From Pseudeuparius sepicola (Eukaryota > Arthropoda > Insecta > Coleoptera > Anthribidae): a stretch of 64,000 nt of DNA. Positions 23,598 through 34,939 of the stretch are shown piece by piece. The notes under the pieces were generated by a model. It worked only from the letters and a program-made list of their open reading frames with translations, had not been told where the DNA came from and made no database searches. Location of the stretch: NCBI GenBank assembly GCA_963920635.1, contig OY987298.1, forward strand, positions 127,357,735-127,421,734, in the 5' to 3' direction. The translations under genes and the position numbers were made by a program. Within the stretch, counting starts at the first letter, position 1, and every line of letters starts with the position of its first letter.

Positions 23598-24507
23598 TAT
23601 AAATATGTGCCGTTTATTCTCCTTCGTGTTAACTTTTCCTTGCTATAAATGGTCGAGCTTTTTGCAGCTCTAAATTAAATAATATAACACATATCTTGGA
23701 AACAAACAGACATTATCCCACTAAAATTCCACAGAGCTTGAACTTGGACGCAAGGCATGTACAGTACAATGTACATACTGTGCGGTACACAAAAGTATAG
23801 GTATGATCAAATATCATTATACAAAAATACTGTTATTTTGAGTGTTATTTCTAATAAATTATGTAGCTAAGTTCTTTTCTTTTTTAATTTATCCGTTTTA
23901 TTGAAGTGAGCTATTGACAATAGTAACAAGAAGCAATGACGACTATCAATTAAAAAAAACTGTTCGTATAATATACATATATTTATATTATGACTGACAA
24001 TATCGCTATTCCAAGTGTTACTGCATTTGAACTTGAACGTTACACAAGAAATGTAATTTCCGTCTGAGATGAAGAACGCTGGAGGCATAGAAAAAACTCA
24101 AATCTGTGGTATAGTTATACTTTTACAATCCAATCCATCAACTCTAAAGTATTATTTGATACACCTCTATAAACGATTGATATGACAAGCTGCTGCTATA
24201 TACCTCAAGGTAGGTACCCTAGACGAGAGCCCAAAGTCAAGTCTAGGGCCACATAATAAATTGTGCCATTTCAGCATTAGGGCACAGAATAGCCACCGTA
24301 AGCTATTCTGTGATTAGGGTAACAAACAATAATTATATTGCATTATCAACAATTGGGTTGTCCACTTTAGTCTAAGCTGAATGTTAAAAATATAATAATT
24401 TTATTAAAGTTGTAATAATTTTATGATCAAACCAATTAATAACTTTTTCACATCTGCTTGTTTTTTTGGTTTTACGCCATTCCATATGTTTTCGCTTTAT
24501 GTATGCT

Positions 24508-25098
24508 GTAACCCCCACCACCCCTAACTATAAAATTTCAAATGGTTATACCCCCTTTGTGATACATCATTTTAAAGCTGATGTTATTGTGAATACAACT
24601 CATTTTTATTTTTTAAAATCCGATGATGATTGATCTTTTTACCCTAGATTTTCAACAGTATTCACATGGGGAAATAATACACAACGATTGTGTGGCTACT
24701 TATTTTATAAAATTTTCAAAATGAACTCCATTAGTCGCTAGACAGTAGTACAATCTCTGTTCACATTCCGCTGTTTCTTTAACAAATGTGTCGCGAGAAG
24801 TACGTGGGCATTCTTCTGTTATTCTGTTCTTCAGATCCTCAATTTTTGTGGGAGGGGTTTTATACACGTTTGTTTTATTTCCCCATGTCAATGCTGTTGA
24901 AAATCTAATGTAAAAAGTAATTTATTTTAAATTATGAAAAAACTATTTTTTACCCATAACTTCTTCAAACATAATCGGATTTCAAAAAATAAAAATGAGT
25001 TGTATTCGCAATAACATCAGCTTTAAAATGATGTATCACAAAGGGGGTATTCCCATTTGAAATTTTAAAGTTAGGGGTGGTGGGGGTTACAGGGGTGT
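24508..25098. mobile_element. Foldback element keeping a transposase C-terminus
   Basis: GTAACCCCCACCACCCCTAA at 24508-24527 has an inverted copy near 25070-25090. The arms continue through GTGATACATCATTTTAAAGC and its inverse to about 24680 and 24880. The core between the arms encodes the end of a transposase on the minus strand (24700-24882). Terminal CAGGGTG ends are not clear, so the outer limits are those of the visible pairing. Confidence 0.7.
24700..24882 (-). pseudogene. Transposase C-terminal remnant (mariner-type)
   Basis: The minus-strand frame reads NKTNVYKTPPTKIEDLKNRI, then RDTFV, EQRLYYCLATNGVHFENFIK and a stop at 24700-24702. VY..P...I.DLK.RI near the start and the final NG.HFE are the C-terminal signature of the long-TIR mariner-type transposases, also seen at the end of the intact copy (VYAVPIRNRDHLQQRI ... 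NGSHFEHVL). All catalytic motifs are missing. The fragment lies between the two arms of a foldback element, like the fragment at 3701-4028. Confidence 0.75.
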
Positions 25099-26814
25099 AT
25101 TTGTCAACATGACCTGTACGTCAAAAAAGTTCCCCCTCCGAACAAAAATTGACGGGTCCCGGCGATTTCTGATTTTCTTCGTAGTTTTAAAAATATTAAG
25201 GGTGGACTGTTTTCAAATGAACACAGTGTATATATAAATCCCTTATCTATGTTCAGTACCTACGTTATTCATATAAATGATAAACAATTGTTCTCGGAGT
25301 TATTCCATCACTTTCTTTTTTAAAACCTTGTCAAACGCTTTAGACAAAGTTGATACTAAAGTAATAATTTTAAAATCATTTTGAAACTTCTTGATAAATA
25401 GGAAGTATAAAAACTAATTTACCCTTTTCAACAGTTCTGTTCTAATACGTACGTATTATCAATATTGGGTGTTTCCTGTTTCTTCTCCTGCACTATATTA
25501 TGGTCGGAGTAGGTAAATCGAAATATTCACTTTTCCGTTCTTGTATTGGAATCGTTGATTTTACTATGAGATATCAATTATTCAGAACGCACATTTGCGA
25601 AATAATTCTTAAATTGGTTATATAATTAGTGTATTAAATTGGTTAGGTATATAATAATTATTGTACCTAAATAATTTTATCATTTGATATTTTAATATGA
25701 AGCTTATATTTTATTTTTTGTTTTTTCTCGTTACCTACCTCCAACACTATTTTTTAATTTATTTGTCTATCTTTGATTATTTATAGTTAGTATATATCTC
25801 TAATGGTACAGAACTTGTGTACAATTTTCCAAGGAATTAGAATGTCATGTCTACTTTAATATACAGGATGTTGTTAAAAAGTTATTTCAAAAAATATTTT
25901 TTTCCAAAAAATAAGAAAGTATATTAATTTGTATATTTTGTTTTTTTTTAGTTCCTTTTCTTCTTCCATTTTCCGATATTTTTAGTACCTATTCCATGCA
26001 AACATTCGTGAATTTATCATATTTGACGAAATTTATCAAAATATTAAAATTCGCTCCTTGGTTATTTTTAGAGATAACTACATAATATATATAAAACTAT
26101 ATATGATTGAAATTGGGAGAACAAAAGGAATCTAAAAAACAAAATATGCTGGGTGTCTCCAAAATATGACCTATCAAACCCGAAGTATACAATTAGAACC
26201 TAAAATCTTTTTGGTACTCTCCGTCTATACTCATTAATATTACGTGTTAAAATCCAGCTTCATAATTTTTTTGGAAAAGGGTATGATTTGACATAACTTT
26301 ATAGCAGTACCCTGTATAAGTATTAAGTATGACGTTATGCCTCTTATCTTATTTGTTTATACTGGTAACTTTGTTATAGACGTTTTATAACATTTTAAAC
26401 TAATTTAGTAAATAAAGTAGGTTTTTTGGCAAAATAATTTTTACTCTCGCAAATTTCAGAAATATTCATGAAATGTCACAAATTTTTCCTTGGTTGAAGG
26501 AATCTTGGAATGCAGTTACTTATTATAATTTTGTTTAATACATTTAAAGACATAATTTTTTTAAAGGGCATAATATTTTGACAAATTTTATCTACTAATT
26601 TGTCAATTAAGTGGTATGAAGTATTATTTATATGCCGATAACTACCTGTAAATACCCTGTCTGTATAATAAATATTATTATTGAACTTTTTTTGTCTAAG
26701 GAATAATTAGACAAGACGCATCACATAAAACTGTTGGGATGTTAACAAAAAATAAATACTCACTTCAAAATCTCAAAGTTCCCCGTACGATATCCAAAAC
26801 TTTCCCAAACTTCA
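25099..26814. other. Non-coding with decayed element ends
   Basis: TACAGGATGTTG at 25863, CTGGGTGTCTCC near 26150 and ACCCTGTATAAG near 26310 look like mutated CAGGGTG-type ends, but I cannot pair them reliably. No gene supported. Confidence 0.35.
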
Positions 26815-27075
26815 CTGTCAAGGTCCGCGACCGCCCCACAGTCCCCACACAACGTCAACCGCGCCGGGACCAACGACCCCCCCGGGGGAATTCGACGCGC
26901 GGACGCGACCGGCAAAACCGCAGCAGGCGCTGATCGGGATCCGCTGCGGGCGCGACACCGGCGGCGCAACTGACGCAGAGCCGGGCGCCGGCAGTCGGCG
27001 GCGCCGCGACGCGCGCATGGCCGACGCCGGCGGCGCCGAATTTTTCAAGTGCGACGACGGACTGGAAGGCTCGAG
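26815..27075. promoter_or_regulatory. CpG-rich island, possible promoter or first exon
   Basis: About 260 bp are strongly GC- and CpG-rich (CGCGCCGGGACC, GCGACACCGGCGGCG, GGCGGCGCCGCGACGCGCGC) within otherwise AT-rich DNA. On the plus strand CGCGCATGG at 27013 opens a short frame (MADAGGAEFFKCDD...) that stops after 23 codons. Open frames on the minus strand owe their length to the lack of AT-rich stops. No splice sites or TATA box that I trust. It could be a host promoter, a first exon, or GC-rich repeat DNA. Confidence 0.35.
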
Positions 27076-27959
27076 TTCTTCTACCTAAGCATAATTTGAA
27101 GGGGTCCAACAATAACGAATGGTTACCCTGATATACACTGAAAAAAGGAGCTGTGAAATTACAAAATCATTACAATTAAACTACGGTAAGTATACATGAA
27201 TTGTAATGTATAAATACAATTTTATGTTCATTTGCCCCAAAATGGTGAATATACAAAATTGTTTTGTGGAAAAACCTAACTTATGTATATTTATCTGTAC
27301 ATTTCCTTTCCTTTATGTAATTTCACATATAAGTGTAAGTTCAAAATGTGAATTCACAAAGATATGTAGCAATATCACGTTAAAACTAATATTCACACCT
27401 GCGATTGTGAATTCACAGAAGTTTTGCAATCGTTCGCCAATAGTATTTCAAGACGAGATCACGTGCGATGCCAGCCGCATTTCGTGGCCTTGCTGTTCTA
27501 AACACGCGCACGGCGTCAGTCGGCGTTCTTTACGGCATTGGTGACAGATCGACAGGTGCAAAGTCAAAGGTGGTGCAATCTTTATATTATAGTTTATTAC
27601 TTTACGAAGACCCATATACGCGTATAAGCACAACTATTACTGTGTTTGAAGTAAAAGGTAAGATATTTAAGAAATACAACATGATTATTTGCGACGTTTG
27701 TTCTGTTAATTTATTAGTATCATATTCATCTGAGCTATCAACGGCATCTCCCTGGAATAATTTTCACCTGCAAACATGTGTACTGTTTTTCACCTTTTAA
27801 AAATTACATTAAATCATTGAGTAAAGGAATAATTTACTCAATGATTAAATTTAAAAAACACTTAAGTGAAAAACATATTACTACGATTGCCAAAACAATC
27901 AACTGTCTCTATCAAATTGCAATTTTAAATGTAAGTTAAAAATTGAAATAAAAAACATA

Positions 27960-28476
27960 CAGGGTGTCCGGAAATAAATGCACCAACTTGAAAAATTAAA
28001 AAGAAAAATGGAAAATATGACGAAAAGTTCATATGAACATGGGTCCGCAGATGTTTGGTTTTCGAGATGCAGGGTGTTGAAATTTAAATTTTATTTTCGA
28101 TTTTTTTAAATAACTTTTTGAGACGACAAAATTTTCGTGCAAAATTTGGTAGTCGGGGTTTTTTTGGGATGAGAAATCATAATTTGGTATTATTTTTGGT
28201 GCAATACGTAGAGGGCGCTGCGTACGCTATCATTATTTAATTTAATTTGCCCTAACTTTTTTGACAGTAAACTTTTACGACATTTTGTGAAAGTATCCTC
28301 TTCCCACACGTTTTCTAAGCAAAAAAGGTATACTTGGTGCATAACGCCAAAGGTGACCGTTTTCGAGAAATTTTCAAATTTCTGCATCGATGCAGGTGCA
28401 TATCGACACTCGTATGCAATTAAATTCTAGGCGTTAATCATAGGTGCCTGGCGTTCGCAATAAACAAACACATTTA
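27960..28476 (+). repeat. Left terminal inverted repeat (~517 bp) of the intact transposon
   Basis: Starts CAGGGTGTCCGGAAATAAAT directly after TA and runs to AAACAAACACATTTAT. It pairs base for base with 29852-30369 apart from scattered single differences. It includes segments of the ORF-free leader such as GCGTTAATCATAGGTGCCTG. Confidence 0.95.
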
Positions 28477-28538
28477 TTTTTTGACAGTTTAATTAATTTG
28501 TTGTTGTTAGATTATCTTTTCTACGTTTGTCTCGAAAA

Positions 28539-29624
28539 ATGGTGATATTATCCATGCAAGAAAAGGTTCAAATGCACCTGATGTATGGAGAGGCCCGTGG
28601 AAATTCACGTCTCGCGCGGAGACTGTACTCTGACCGATTTCCCCAACGAATACTTCCATATCATTCAATGTTTTCACGTGTGCACCGGCAACTTATGGAA
28701 ACGGGTTCTGTAAATGTAACAAAATCTAATGCAGGAAGACGTCGTTTGTTAACAGTGCAACAAGAAGAAAATATTTTGGATTTATTTGACGAAAACCCCG
28801 AAATAAGCATAAGACGGGCATCACTGCAACTTGGAATTCCTAAAATGCAAGTCCACAGTTTTATTAAACTGCAATTACTGCATCCTTTTAGTGTTCAAAA
28901 AGTACAGGAACTTAAACCAGAGGATTTACCACGAAGAAGAAATTTCTGCTTATGGACTCTTCAACGTTATAACCAAAATCCGGATTTTGTAAACCGATTG
29001 CTCTTTACTGATGAGGCCTGTTTTACAAAAGATGGTGTACTGAATCTACACAACCTTCATTACTGGGCCATGGTAAATCCACACGTCGTAAGGCAGACTC
29101 GTTCGCAAGATAGATGTTCAGTCAATTGCTGGGCTGGAATCGTCGGAGATTACATCATTGGTCCACATTTCTTGCCCCCTCGGTTAAATGCTGAAACTTA
29201 CCGGTATCTTTTGGAACATGAACTACCAATTCTTATGGAAGATATTCCCCTCGATATTAGACAGAGTTTATGGTTTATGCATGATGGTGCCCCACCACAC
29301 CGAGGGCGGATCGTAACCGAATGGCTGAATGAAAATTATCCAAGACGTTGGATTGGTAACAATTCCCCCAACGCAGCATGGCCTCCCCGTTCTCCGGACT
29401 TAAACGCTATGGACTTTTCTTTCTGGGGGGCCATGAAGGATCGCGTCTATGCCGTGCCAATTAGAAATCGCGATCACTTACAACAACGAATCCTTGCCGC
29501 GGCTGAAGATATTAAACAGATACCCAACATTCATTGGAAAATACGTCAAAATTTTGTAAAACGTCTGCGGGTTTGTGTTCAACAAAACGGTTCCCACTTT
29601 GAACACGTTTTACGAAATTGGTGA
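28539..29624 (+). CDS. Transposase, Tc1/mariner superfamily (DD41D-like, here DD42D)
   Basis: A 361-residue transposase that would bind the element's TIRs and cut and join DNA at TA sites. I start it at the ATG at 28539; the four in-frame codons upstream begin with TTG. The N-terminal ~115 residues hold two helix-turn-helix-like regions (MHLMYGEARGNSRLARRLY, then EISIRRASLQLGIPKMQVHS) separated by an arginine-rich AGRRR hinge. The catalytic triad is visible: LLFTDEA (D158), MHDGAPPH (D249) and SPDLNAMDFSFWG (D292). 42 residues separate the last two aspartates; in relatives I know the spacing is 41, and the extra residue lies in the GNNSPNAAW segment. The C-terminus NGSHFEHVL is typical. No frameshift or stop; the length is normal for the family. 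It lies alone between ~518-bp TIRs, so expression would depend on a promoter in the left TIR or in flanking DNA. Similar sequences, all broken, are at 3701, 24700 and 62943. Confidence 0.95.
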   Translation: MVILSMQEKVQMHLMYGEARGNSRLARRLYSDRFPQRILPYHSMFSRVHRQLMETGSVNVTKSNAGRRRLLTVQQEENILDLFDENPEISIRRASLQLGIPKMQVHSFIKLQLLHPFSVQKVQELKPEDLPRRRNFCLWTLQRYNQNPDFVNRLLFTDEACFTKDGVLNLHNLHYWAMVNPHVVRQTRSQDRCSVNCWAGIVGDYIIGPHFLPPRLNAETYRYLLEHELPILMEDIPLDIRQSLWFMHDGAPPHRGRIVTEWLNENYPRRWIGNNSPNAAWPPRSPDLNAMDFSFWGAMKDRVYAVPIRNRDHLQQRILAAAEDIKQIPNIHWKIRQNFVKRLRVCVQQNGSHFEHVLRNW

Positions 29625-29851
29625 ATTTCACTTACCTAATAAAATTCAATTGTAAGAATCGAACTCTTAATAAAAGTTTCATGAAAATAATTTGTAACAT
29701 TCATGGTTTCTTGTTTCCAATTTTCTATGAAATGCAGGTAAGTTTCCGAGTTTAGACTGGGGACATGAAACATGGTATGATAATGCCATCTTCCGATGAT
29801 TCTAACCGAATTAATGTAGCAATTTTGTTTGTTCACCTTTTGGCGTAAATT

Positions 29852-30369
29852 TAAATGTGTTTGTTTATTGTGAACGCCAGGCACCTATGATTAACGCCTA
29901 GAATTTAATTGCATACGAGTGTCGATATGGCACCTGCATCGATGCAGAAATTTGAAAATTTCTCGAAAACGGTCCCCTTTGGCGTTATGCACCAAGTATA
30001 CCTTTTTTGCTTAGAAAACGTGTAAGAAGAGGATACATTCACAAAATGTCGTAAAAGTTTACTGTCAAAAAAGTTAGGGCAAATTAAATTAAATAATGAT
30101 AGCGTACGCAGCGCCCTCTACGTATTGCACCAAAAATAATACCAAATTATGATTTCTTATCCCAAAAAAACCCCGACTACCAAATTTTGCACGAAAATTT
30201 TGTCGTCTCAAAAAGTTATTTAAAAAAATCGAAAATAAAATTTAAATTTCAACACCCTGCATCTCGAAAACCAAACATCTGCGGACCCATATTCATATGA
30301 ACTTTTCGTCATATTTTCCATTTTTCTCTTTAATTTTTCGAGTTGGTGCATTTATTTCCGGACACCCTG
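29852..30369 (-). repeat. Right terminal inverted repeat (~518 bp) of the intact transposon
   Basis: Inverted copy of 27960-28476, ending GGACACCCTG before TA. Only scattered differences were seen by eye (for example TCGAGTTGG against the left AACTTGAA). Confidence 0.95.
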
Positions 30370-30497
30370 TATATGTTTTACCATTTGCGAAAAGGTGATA
30401 TGTATCCATTTTCTGAAAGCTACAAAACAATTTTTAAAACCTGAAGTTTAATATTCTTTTAGTTAACATAGTGTACTTATATTTTGTTTAAAAAAGA

Positions 30498-30905
30498 TTT
30501 GTTTTTTAAGGAAGCATTTGGTTAAGAAGTAAATGTTTTGTTTTATGTATAGTTCTTTCCTCCTGTTCATATTTAATAACTGTGTCTTTTTATGTAAATG
30601 TTTTCGCTAATTCAAATGTATAAATTGGTTTGTTTTTTAAGGATACATTTGGTTAAGAAAGTAAATATTTTGTATTAGGTATAAATATACTTCTTTCCTT
30701 TTGCTCATATTTAACAACATGTCTTTTTTATGTAGATGTTTTCGTTTATTTAAATGTATAAATTGATTTGTTTTTAAGGAGGTTTTTGGTTAAGAATGTA
30801 AATATTTTGTGTTAGATATATATATAGTTCTTACATCGTATGTTCATATTAATAAGTATACCTTTTTTATGTAATAAATATTTTCGTTTATTTAAATGTA
30901 AAACT
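30498..30905. repeat. AT-rich tandem repeat, three units of ~131-138 bp
   Basis: Units begin TTTGTTTTTTAAGGA at 30498, 30629 and 30767, followed by TTTGGTTAAGAA, a TAAATATTTTGT block, TTCATATT and ATGTTTTCG. They are diverged from each other by small indels. Confidence 0.8.
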
Positions 30906-31016
30906 TTGTTTAATAGTAGGAATACCTATATATTTTATACTATAAATGTTTTAGTTTATGAATATAGTTTTTTTGAAATGTAGTAAGCGTTATAATAATT
31001 TTTTATACCCAATATA

Positions 31017-31242
31017 CAGTGTGGATACAAATTGTGGAATATTGCTCTATTATTTCTTAAAATATTCCTCATATCAAAAAACATGTTTTAATAAAAGTGT
31101 TAGGTTTAATTATTTCCCGTTTAGTAATAATAATACATAATAATAATAATAATTTGCCCTAACACTTTTATTAAAACATGTTTTTGATATGAGGAATATT
31201 TTAAGAAATATAAGGAATATTCCACAATTTGTATCCACACTG
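31017..31242. mobile_element. 226-bp palindromic mariner-type MITE
   Basis: CAGTGTGGATACAAATTGTG follows TA (31015-31016) and its exact inverse precedes TA (31243-31244). The arms of ~95 bp are nearly perfect, apart from a 5-bp difference in an AATATTGCTCTATT segment, around an AT-rich loop with AAT repeats. It lies inside the 27136-31533 element and has no coding capacity. Confidence 0.9.
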
Positions 31243-31580
31243 TATTATAATTTGAAAGTAATTTCATAAAGTAGGTTTAAAAAGTAATTTTGCAAAGTAA
31301 TTTTACAAAGTAATGTCGCAAAATCGGTGTATTATTATTCAGGAAAATTACAAATAACTTGTAAATATTAATTACAACATATAACTAATTTCACAGATTC
31401 TTTGTATATTAATTTTACAAACTAAATGTAATTTAATTGATCCTCACATTACTTTTGGGAATTTACAAGATATCTATTGGTCGCACTAAAAGCAGTCAAA
31501 TTATTGTAAAATCGCAAAATCCTTTTTTCAGTGTACCTTCTGAAAATAACCAGTTTTAAACAGTTGTAGTAAACGCGTTA

Positions 31581-32627
31581 GTGCACGACCACACATAAGA
31601 TGGACGGCGGACCGGAGAGCAGGGCGGAGATGGTAGCGGAGCTTTCAAAACAATAGAAAGCCTACTATCGGGTCCACACTGTTAAAAATCGATTTAAAAT
31701 TACAGGCATTTTCATGTGAAAGTACCTAACGGTTTTTTACACGATTTATCATGTACTATGTGAATATACATTCAAAATCATGAAAAAATACAGTCTTATA
31801 GTACTTTTTCGCTTTTTTGTGATTTTACCTTCGTCCAATGTAAAATTACGACTGAACGAAAACTGCTGAAAATTACGTTGCGAAAGCGAAAAAACATCAA
31901 CTTTGGTGTATTTTTACATGTTTGAAGGTTGGGAGTAGCCTCTAGCGTTACGGAATTGCATCATAATTTCTCATTTACGAACATAGTGAAGTATATTTAA
32001 AAGCGCAGTCTGTAAGTTTACCTGTCGGTTTAGGTATGTATATTTATTACTAGATCCAAGTAATAATACCTTAGACATTAAGTAATTTTCAAATGTAATT
32101 ATACAACGAGTCCTCAAAATTACTCGATGAAGTTTATTATTACAGTACATTTTGGTTGTAACATGATTACAGCGATTTGTCGTATAAAATCGCGAATAGG
32201 CGTGTTTGCTCTCTGGTAGCGGTCAAGTCAGTTTGACATTTTCCGGCGTATTGGCGCGTATTTAACCTCGAAAATAGAGCGTTGTATTCTTATATACCTA
32301 CTTAATAATAAACAATATTGATTGCGAAATGCTAATTAGTGTCGCAACTCCTATGGGACATAAGTCATGCACATCACCACAACCCACACTGCAGGTTCAT
32401 TTTGCTAAATCCGAAATTTAAGTTGTGAATTTTCACATAAAAATAATGTGAAAATAGACATTTTTATAGCTGTTTCTATGAAGTTCGGCTTTTCTATGTT
32501 TCCACTTTACTTCCAACCTCTCTGCGCAATACGCCTTTCAAAGCTGTCACAATCCGCTGACTGTGTGGACACTATCCACACTAACCTTCTCTCCGGTCCG
32601 CCGTCCGCCTTATGTGTGGCCGTGCAC
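31581..32627. mobile_element. Palindromic element with GTGCACG...CGTGCAC ends
   Basis: GTGCACGACCACACATAAG at 31581 and the inverted CTTATGTGTGGCCGTGCAC at 32609-32627 start arms that pair through GACGGCGGACCGGAGAG, then more weakly through GTCCACACT. The interior from 31677 (CACTGTTAAAAATCG) is AT-rich and may include a further inserted element with unclear limits. The target duplication is not evident. Confidence 0.6.
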
Positions 32628-34030
32628 TTTGTTTCTTACATGTAACCTCTACTGACTAAAGCTCGGTTTATACTTTCCTATACAAATTAGAATAAAAATA
32701 GTAGGTAATAAAAATGCAATCAGGAAAATTACATTTAAGCATGCCCATTTTTATTTTGGATCTAAGAACAAGAATAAACTCTATTCCTTATTCTTATTTC
32801 GGGAGTTTAAACTTTGAAATATAAATTAACGTTTTTCAATATTATTTAGTAATGTAAATGCTAAATTCATATCCCCGTTTGGTGCATATTTAACTTAAGC
32901 TTTTGGCACCATTGCATAAAATAGAATATGTTTAATTCATTCTATAGTAATAATTAATTTCTCCATACCGTGAACTGCAGCTAATGTTTGTTATTGCCGA
33001 CGACTCAACCGATTTATATTTATGATGCTGCACAGCACAGAAACAAACTTGTTAGCGGCAACAAACTGCACGTCAAAGCCAAGGGGATGGGGTGAAGTAA
33101 TGAGCCGAAAGCATTTATTAATAAGGCACGAAGGGTATAGGTACAATTTGCAGACTCAGATCCACAAATACAGATACTTTAAAAGGAAGACTGTACATGT
33201 TATGTAAAGCATTTTCTATCTAACAAAACTAGAAAAAATATAAAACAGTTCAGATAACGTTGTATAAAAAAACTTCTCAGTGAAATAGGAAAGATAACCG
33301 TTAAAAAAATGACTTCCTAATTTCAGCCGGTTTTTACCACATTTCTTCCTCTGTTGTAGATGCAAACATTTTATAAACTTTTAATTAGTATATTGGGGTA
33401 AAGCTTCCTTAGTATTACCCCTTTATTCCACAACCACATACTAAGTTAAAACTATGTCTGTCTAGGAAAGTATAAGCCCATTTTTTGTCAGTTTTTTCCT
33501 ATTTCCCTGAATAGGTATTTTGTTTAGGTATATAACATTATCCGAATCGTTTTATATTTTTTCTAGCTTTGATAACTTACCAATATGCTTTACTGCTGAA
33601 TGTGACCCCCTAGGTGAGTAGAAACATAATACATTTTGCCCTTGAATAAACTGTGGTTGTAGAGCTGAGACTGTAAGTCATATCCTTCGTGTCATATTCT
33701 CCTACTTCCACATGGTTCTTTGTTAGAATATATTCTGCTGATGTTTCCTAGTTTGTAGATAAGGTGTTATCGATCTCTCTAGTATCTTTTCTTATATAAG
33801 TATATCAATAGATTTGAAAATTCAAGAAATTTCAATCACGTTTTGCGTCATTACCACTGTTATTTTAATTAAACGATTTTGACTTCTAACAATGACATCA
33901 CTCAAGAAATGCCTATTTCACTTGAAAGTTTATATTTGCAAGTTTGGTTTGTCAAATAAATATATATTTATCCTAAATACAATATGTTATAAAATGCATC
34001 TCAATTATCTAATCCCTGTACACACTATGC
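32628..34030. other. Non-coding; includes a fragment related to 53355-53480
   Basis: At about 33590-33720 the sequence (CCTAGGTGAGTAGAAACATA ... GAGCTGAGACTGTAAGT ... CATATTCTCCTACTTCC) matches 53355-53480 at roughly three-quarters identity. The rest shows no recognisable feature. Confidence 0.4.
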
Positions 34031-34039
34031 CGACAACGC

Positions 34040-34250
34040 GTCAATCTGGTTTTACATACGAGGCCATAGAGGAACAAACTTGTCACGCAAACTGAACACT
34101 AAAGATGCCGTAACAAGTTTGCGAAAATTCATAACTAACAAAGAGCTGAATGCATGTAAGTGCACGCCTCCTAGGTGAAAACTTTGTCGCTTGTCGGCTT
34201 TTCTGAACGTCAAGTGTCTGGGAAAGATTTTGCAGTGCGGTTATAACAGT
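34040..34250 (+). repeat. Diverged repeated block, copy 1
   Basis: Shares GAGGAACAAACTT, GCCGTAACAAGTTTGCGAAAA and GTGAAAACTTTGTCGCTTGT-like segments, in order, with 34940-35215. Both copies have suffered indels. The function is unknown. Confidence 0.6.
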
Positions 34251-34939
34251 TTTAGAATAAGCGTTCGTGGATGCATAAAAAATTCCTTTTGCGTTCGAGG
34301 ATATACAGATTGAGAAAGTAGACACACATGTATTGAATGCGGAGGGTTATTATTGGGAGAATATTTGAGCTGGGAAAACTAGATAAAGGAATAATAATTT
34401 TAATCCTCACAATACTGCAAACTAGGAGGACCTCTGAAGCAACTGAATGCTTGTGCGGGGGAGGTACCTGGAGCTTCATGGTGCTACATTTTAATAACAA
34501 TTTCGAACTTATAGGAATTCCTCCTAAACCTGATGGTTTCAAAAACCACCACATTCTCTTCTTGATTAAAGGCTTCTGCACGCTGAACGTGTTGCTTGTT
34601 TCGTTCTTCCGGATACATGCTGCGTCAATAGAGCTGTGTGTGAGCCAACCTTTCGTTCACATATTGCGTTTGACGTCTGAGACTCGGACAGACACATTGC
34701 GTCAGACAGGCTTGTCGCTTGAGGATGTCCCTTGTAATCGTGTACGAAAGCTTGGCTCAGGCAGCTCCATTGACGCAGTATGTATCCGAAAGAATCAGAG
34801 AAGCACTACATTTTCGTTTACTTTAGAATCAGAAACTTGCTTCTCCGAAGCAGCCCTGCAAGCCGAAATGCGTTTACCCCTCGTACAAAAAAATTAAGTC
34901 GATTATGTCAATTCCTTTACAAACCACATCGCAACTAAA

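Larger units (their letters stand above)
27960..30369 (+). mobile_element. Intact long-TIR mariner-type transposon (2410 bp, DD41D-like)
   Basis: A complete element: TA duplication (27958-27959 and 30370-30371), TIRs of ~517-518 bp that are nearly identical, and one uninterrupted 361-codon transposase between them. The high similarity of the arms and the open frame point to a recent insertion that could still be functional. The pre-insertion site reads AAAACATATATGTTTT, itself a palindrome centred on the target TA. It lies inside the 27136-31533 element. Related end sequences (CAGGGTG) occur in most MITEs of this window. Confidence 0.95.
27136..31533. mobile_element. Outer element with CACTGAAAAAAGGA termini, host of two nested insertions
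   Basis: CACTGAAAAAAGGA follows TA (27134-27135) and its exact inverse TCCTTTTTTCAGTG precedes TA (31534-31535). The 14-bp termini are identical; beyond them the arms are only generally AT-rich. The 4.4-kb span contains the complete transposon 27960-30369 and the MITE 31017-31242; removing both leaves ~1.76 kb. That remainder has a moderately GC-rich stretch at 27440-27570 and a three-unit tandem repeat (30498-30905). No transposase of its own is recognisable. The alternative is two separate insertions that each show one such end. Confidence 0.5.

Noticed and set aside
26760..27112. Several overlapping minus-strand open frames in the GC-rich island
   Set aside because: Three overlapping frames in a CpG-rich segment are expected because AT-rich stop codons are rare there; none shows a domain.
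34337..34897. 186-codon ATG open frame on the plus strand
   Set aside because: No recognisable domain and mixed low-complexity composition. It overlaps opposite-strand frames and lies between copies 1 and 2 of a diverged non-coding repeat; frames of this size can arise by chance in 64 kb.
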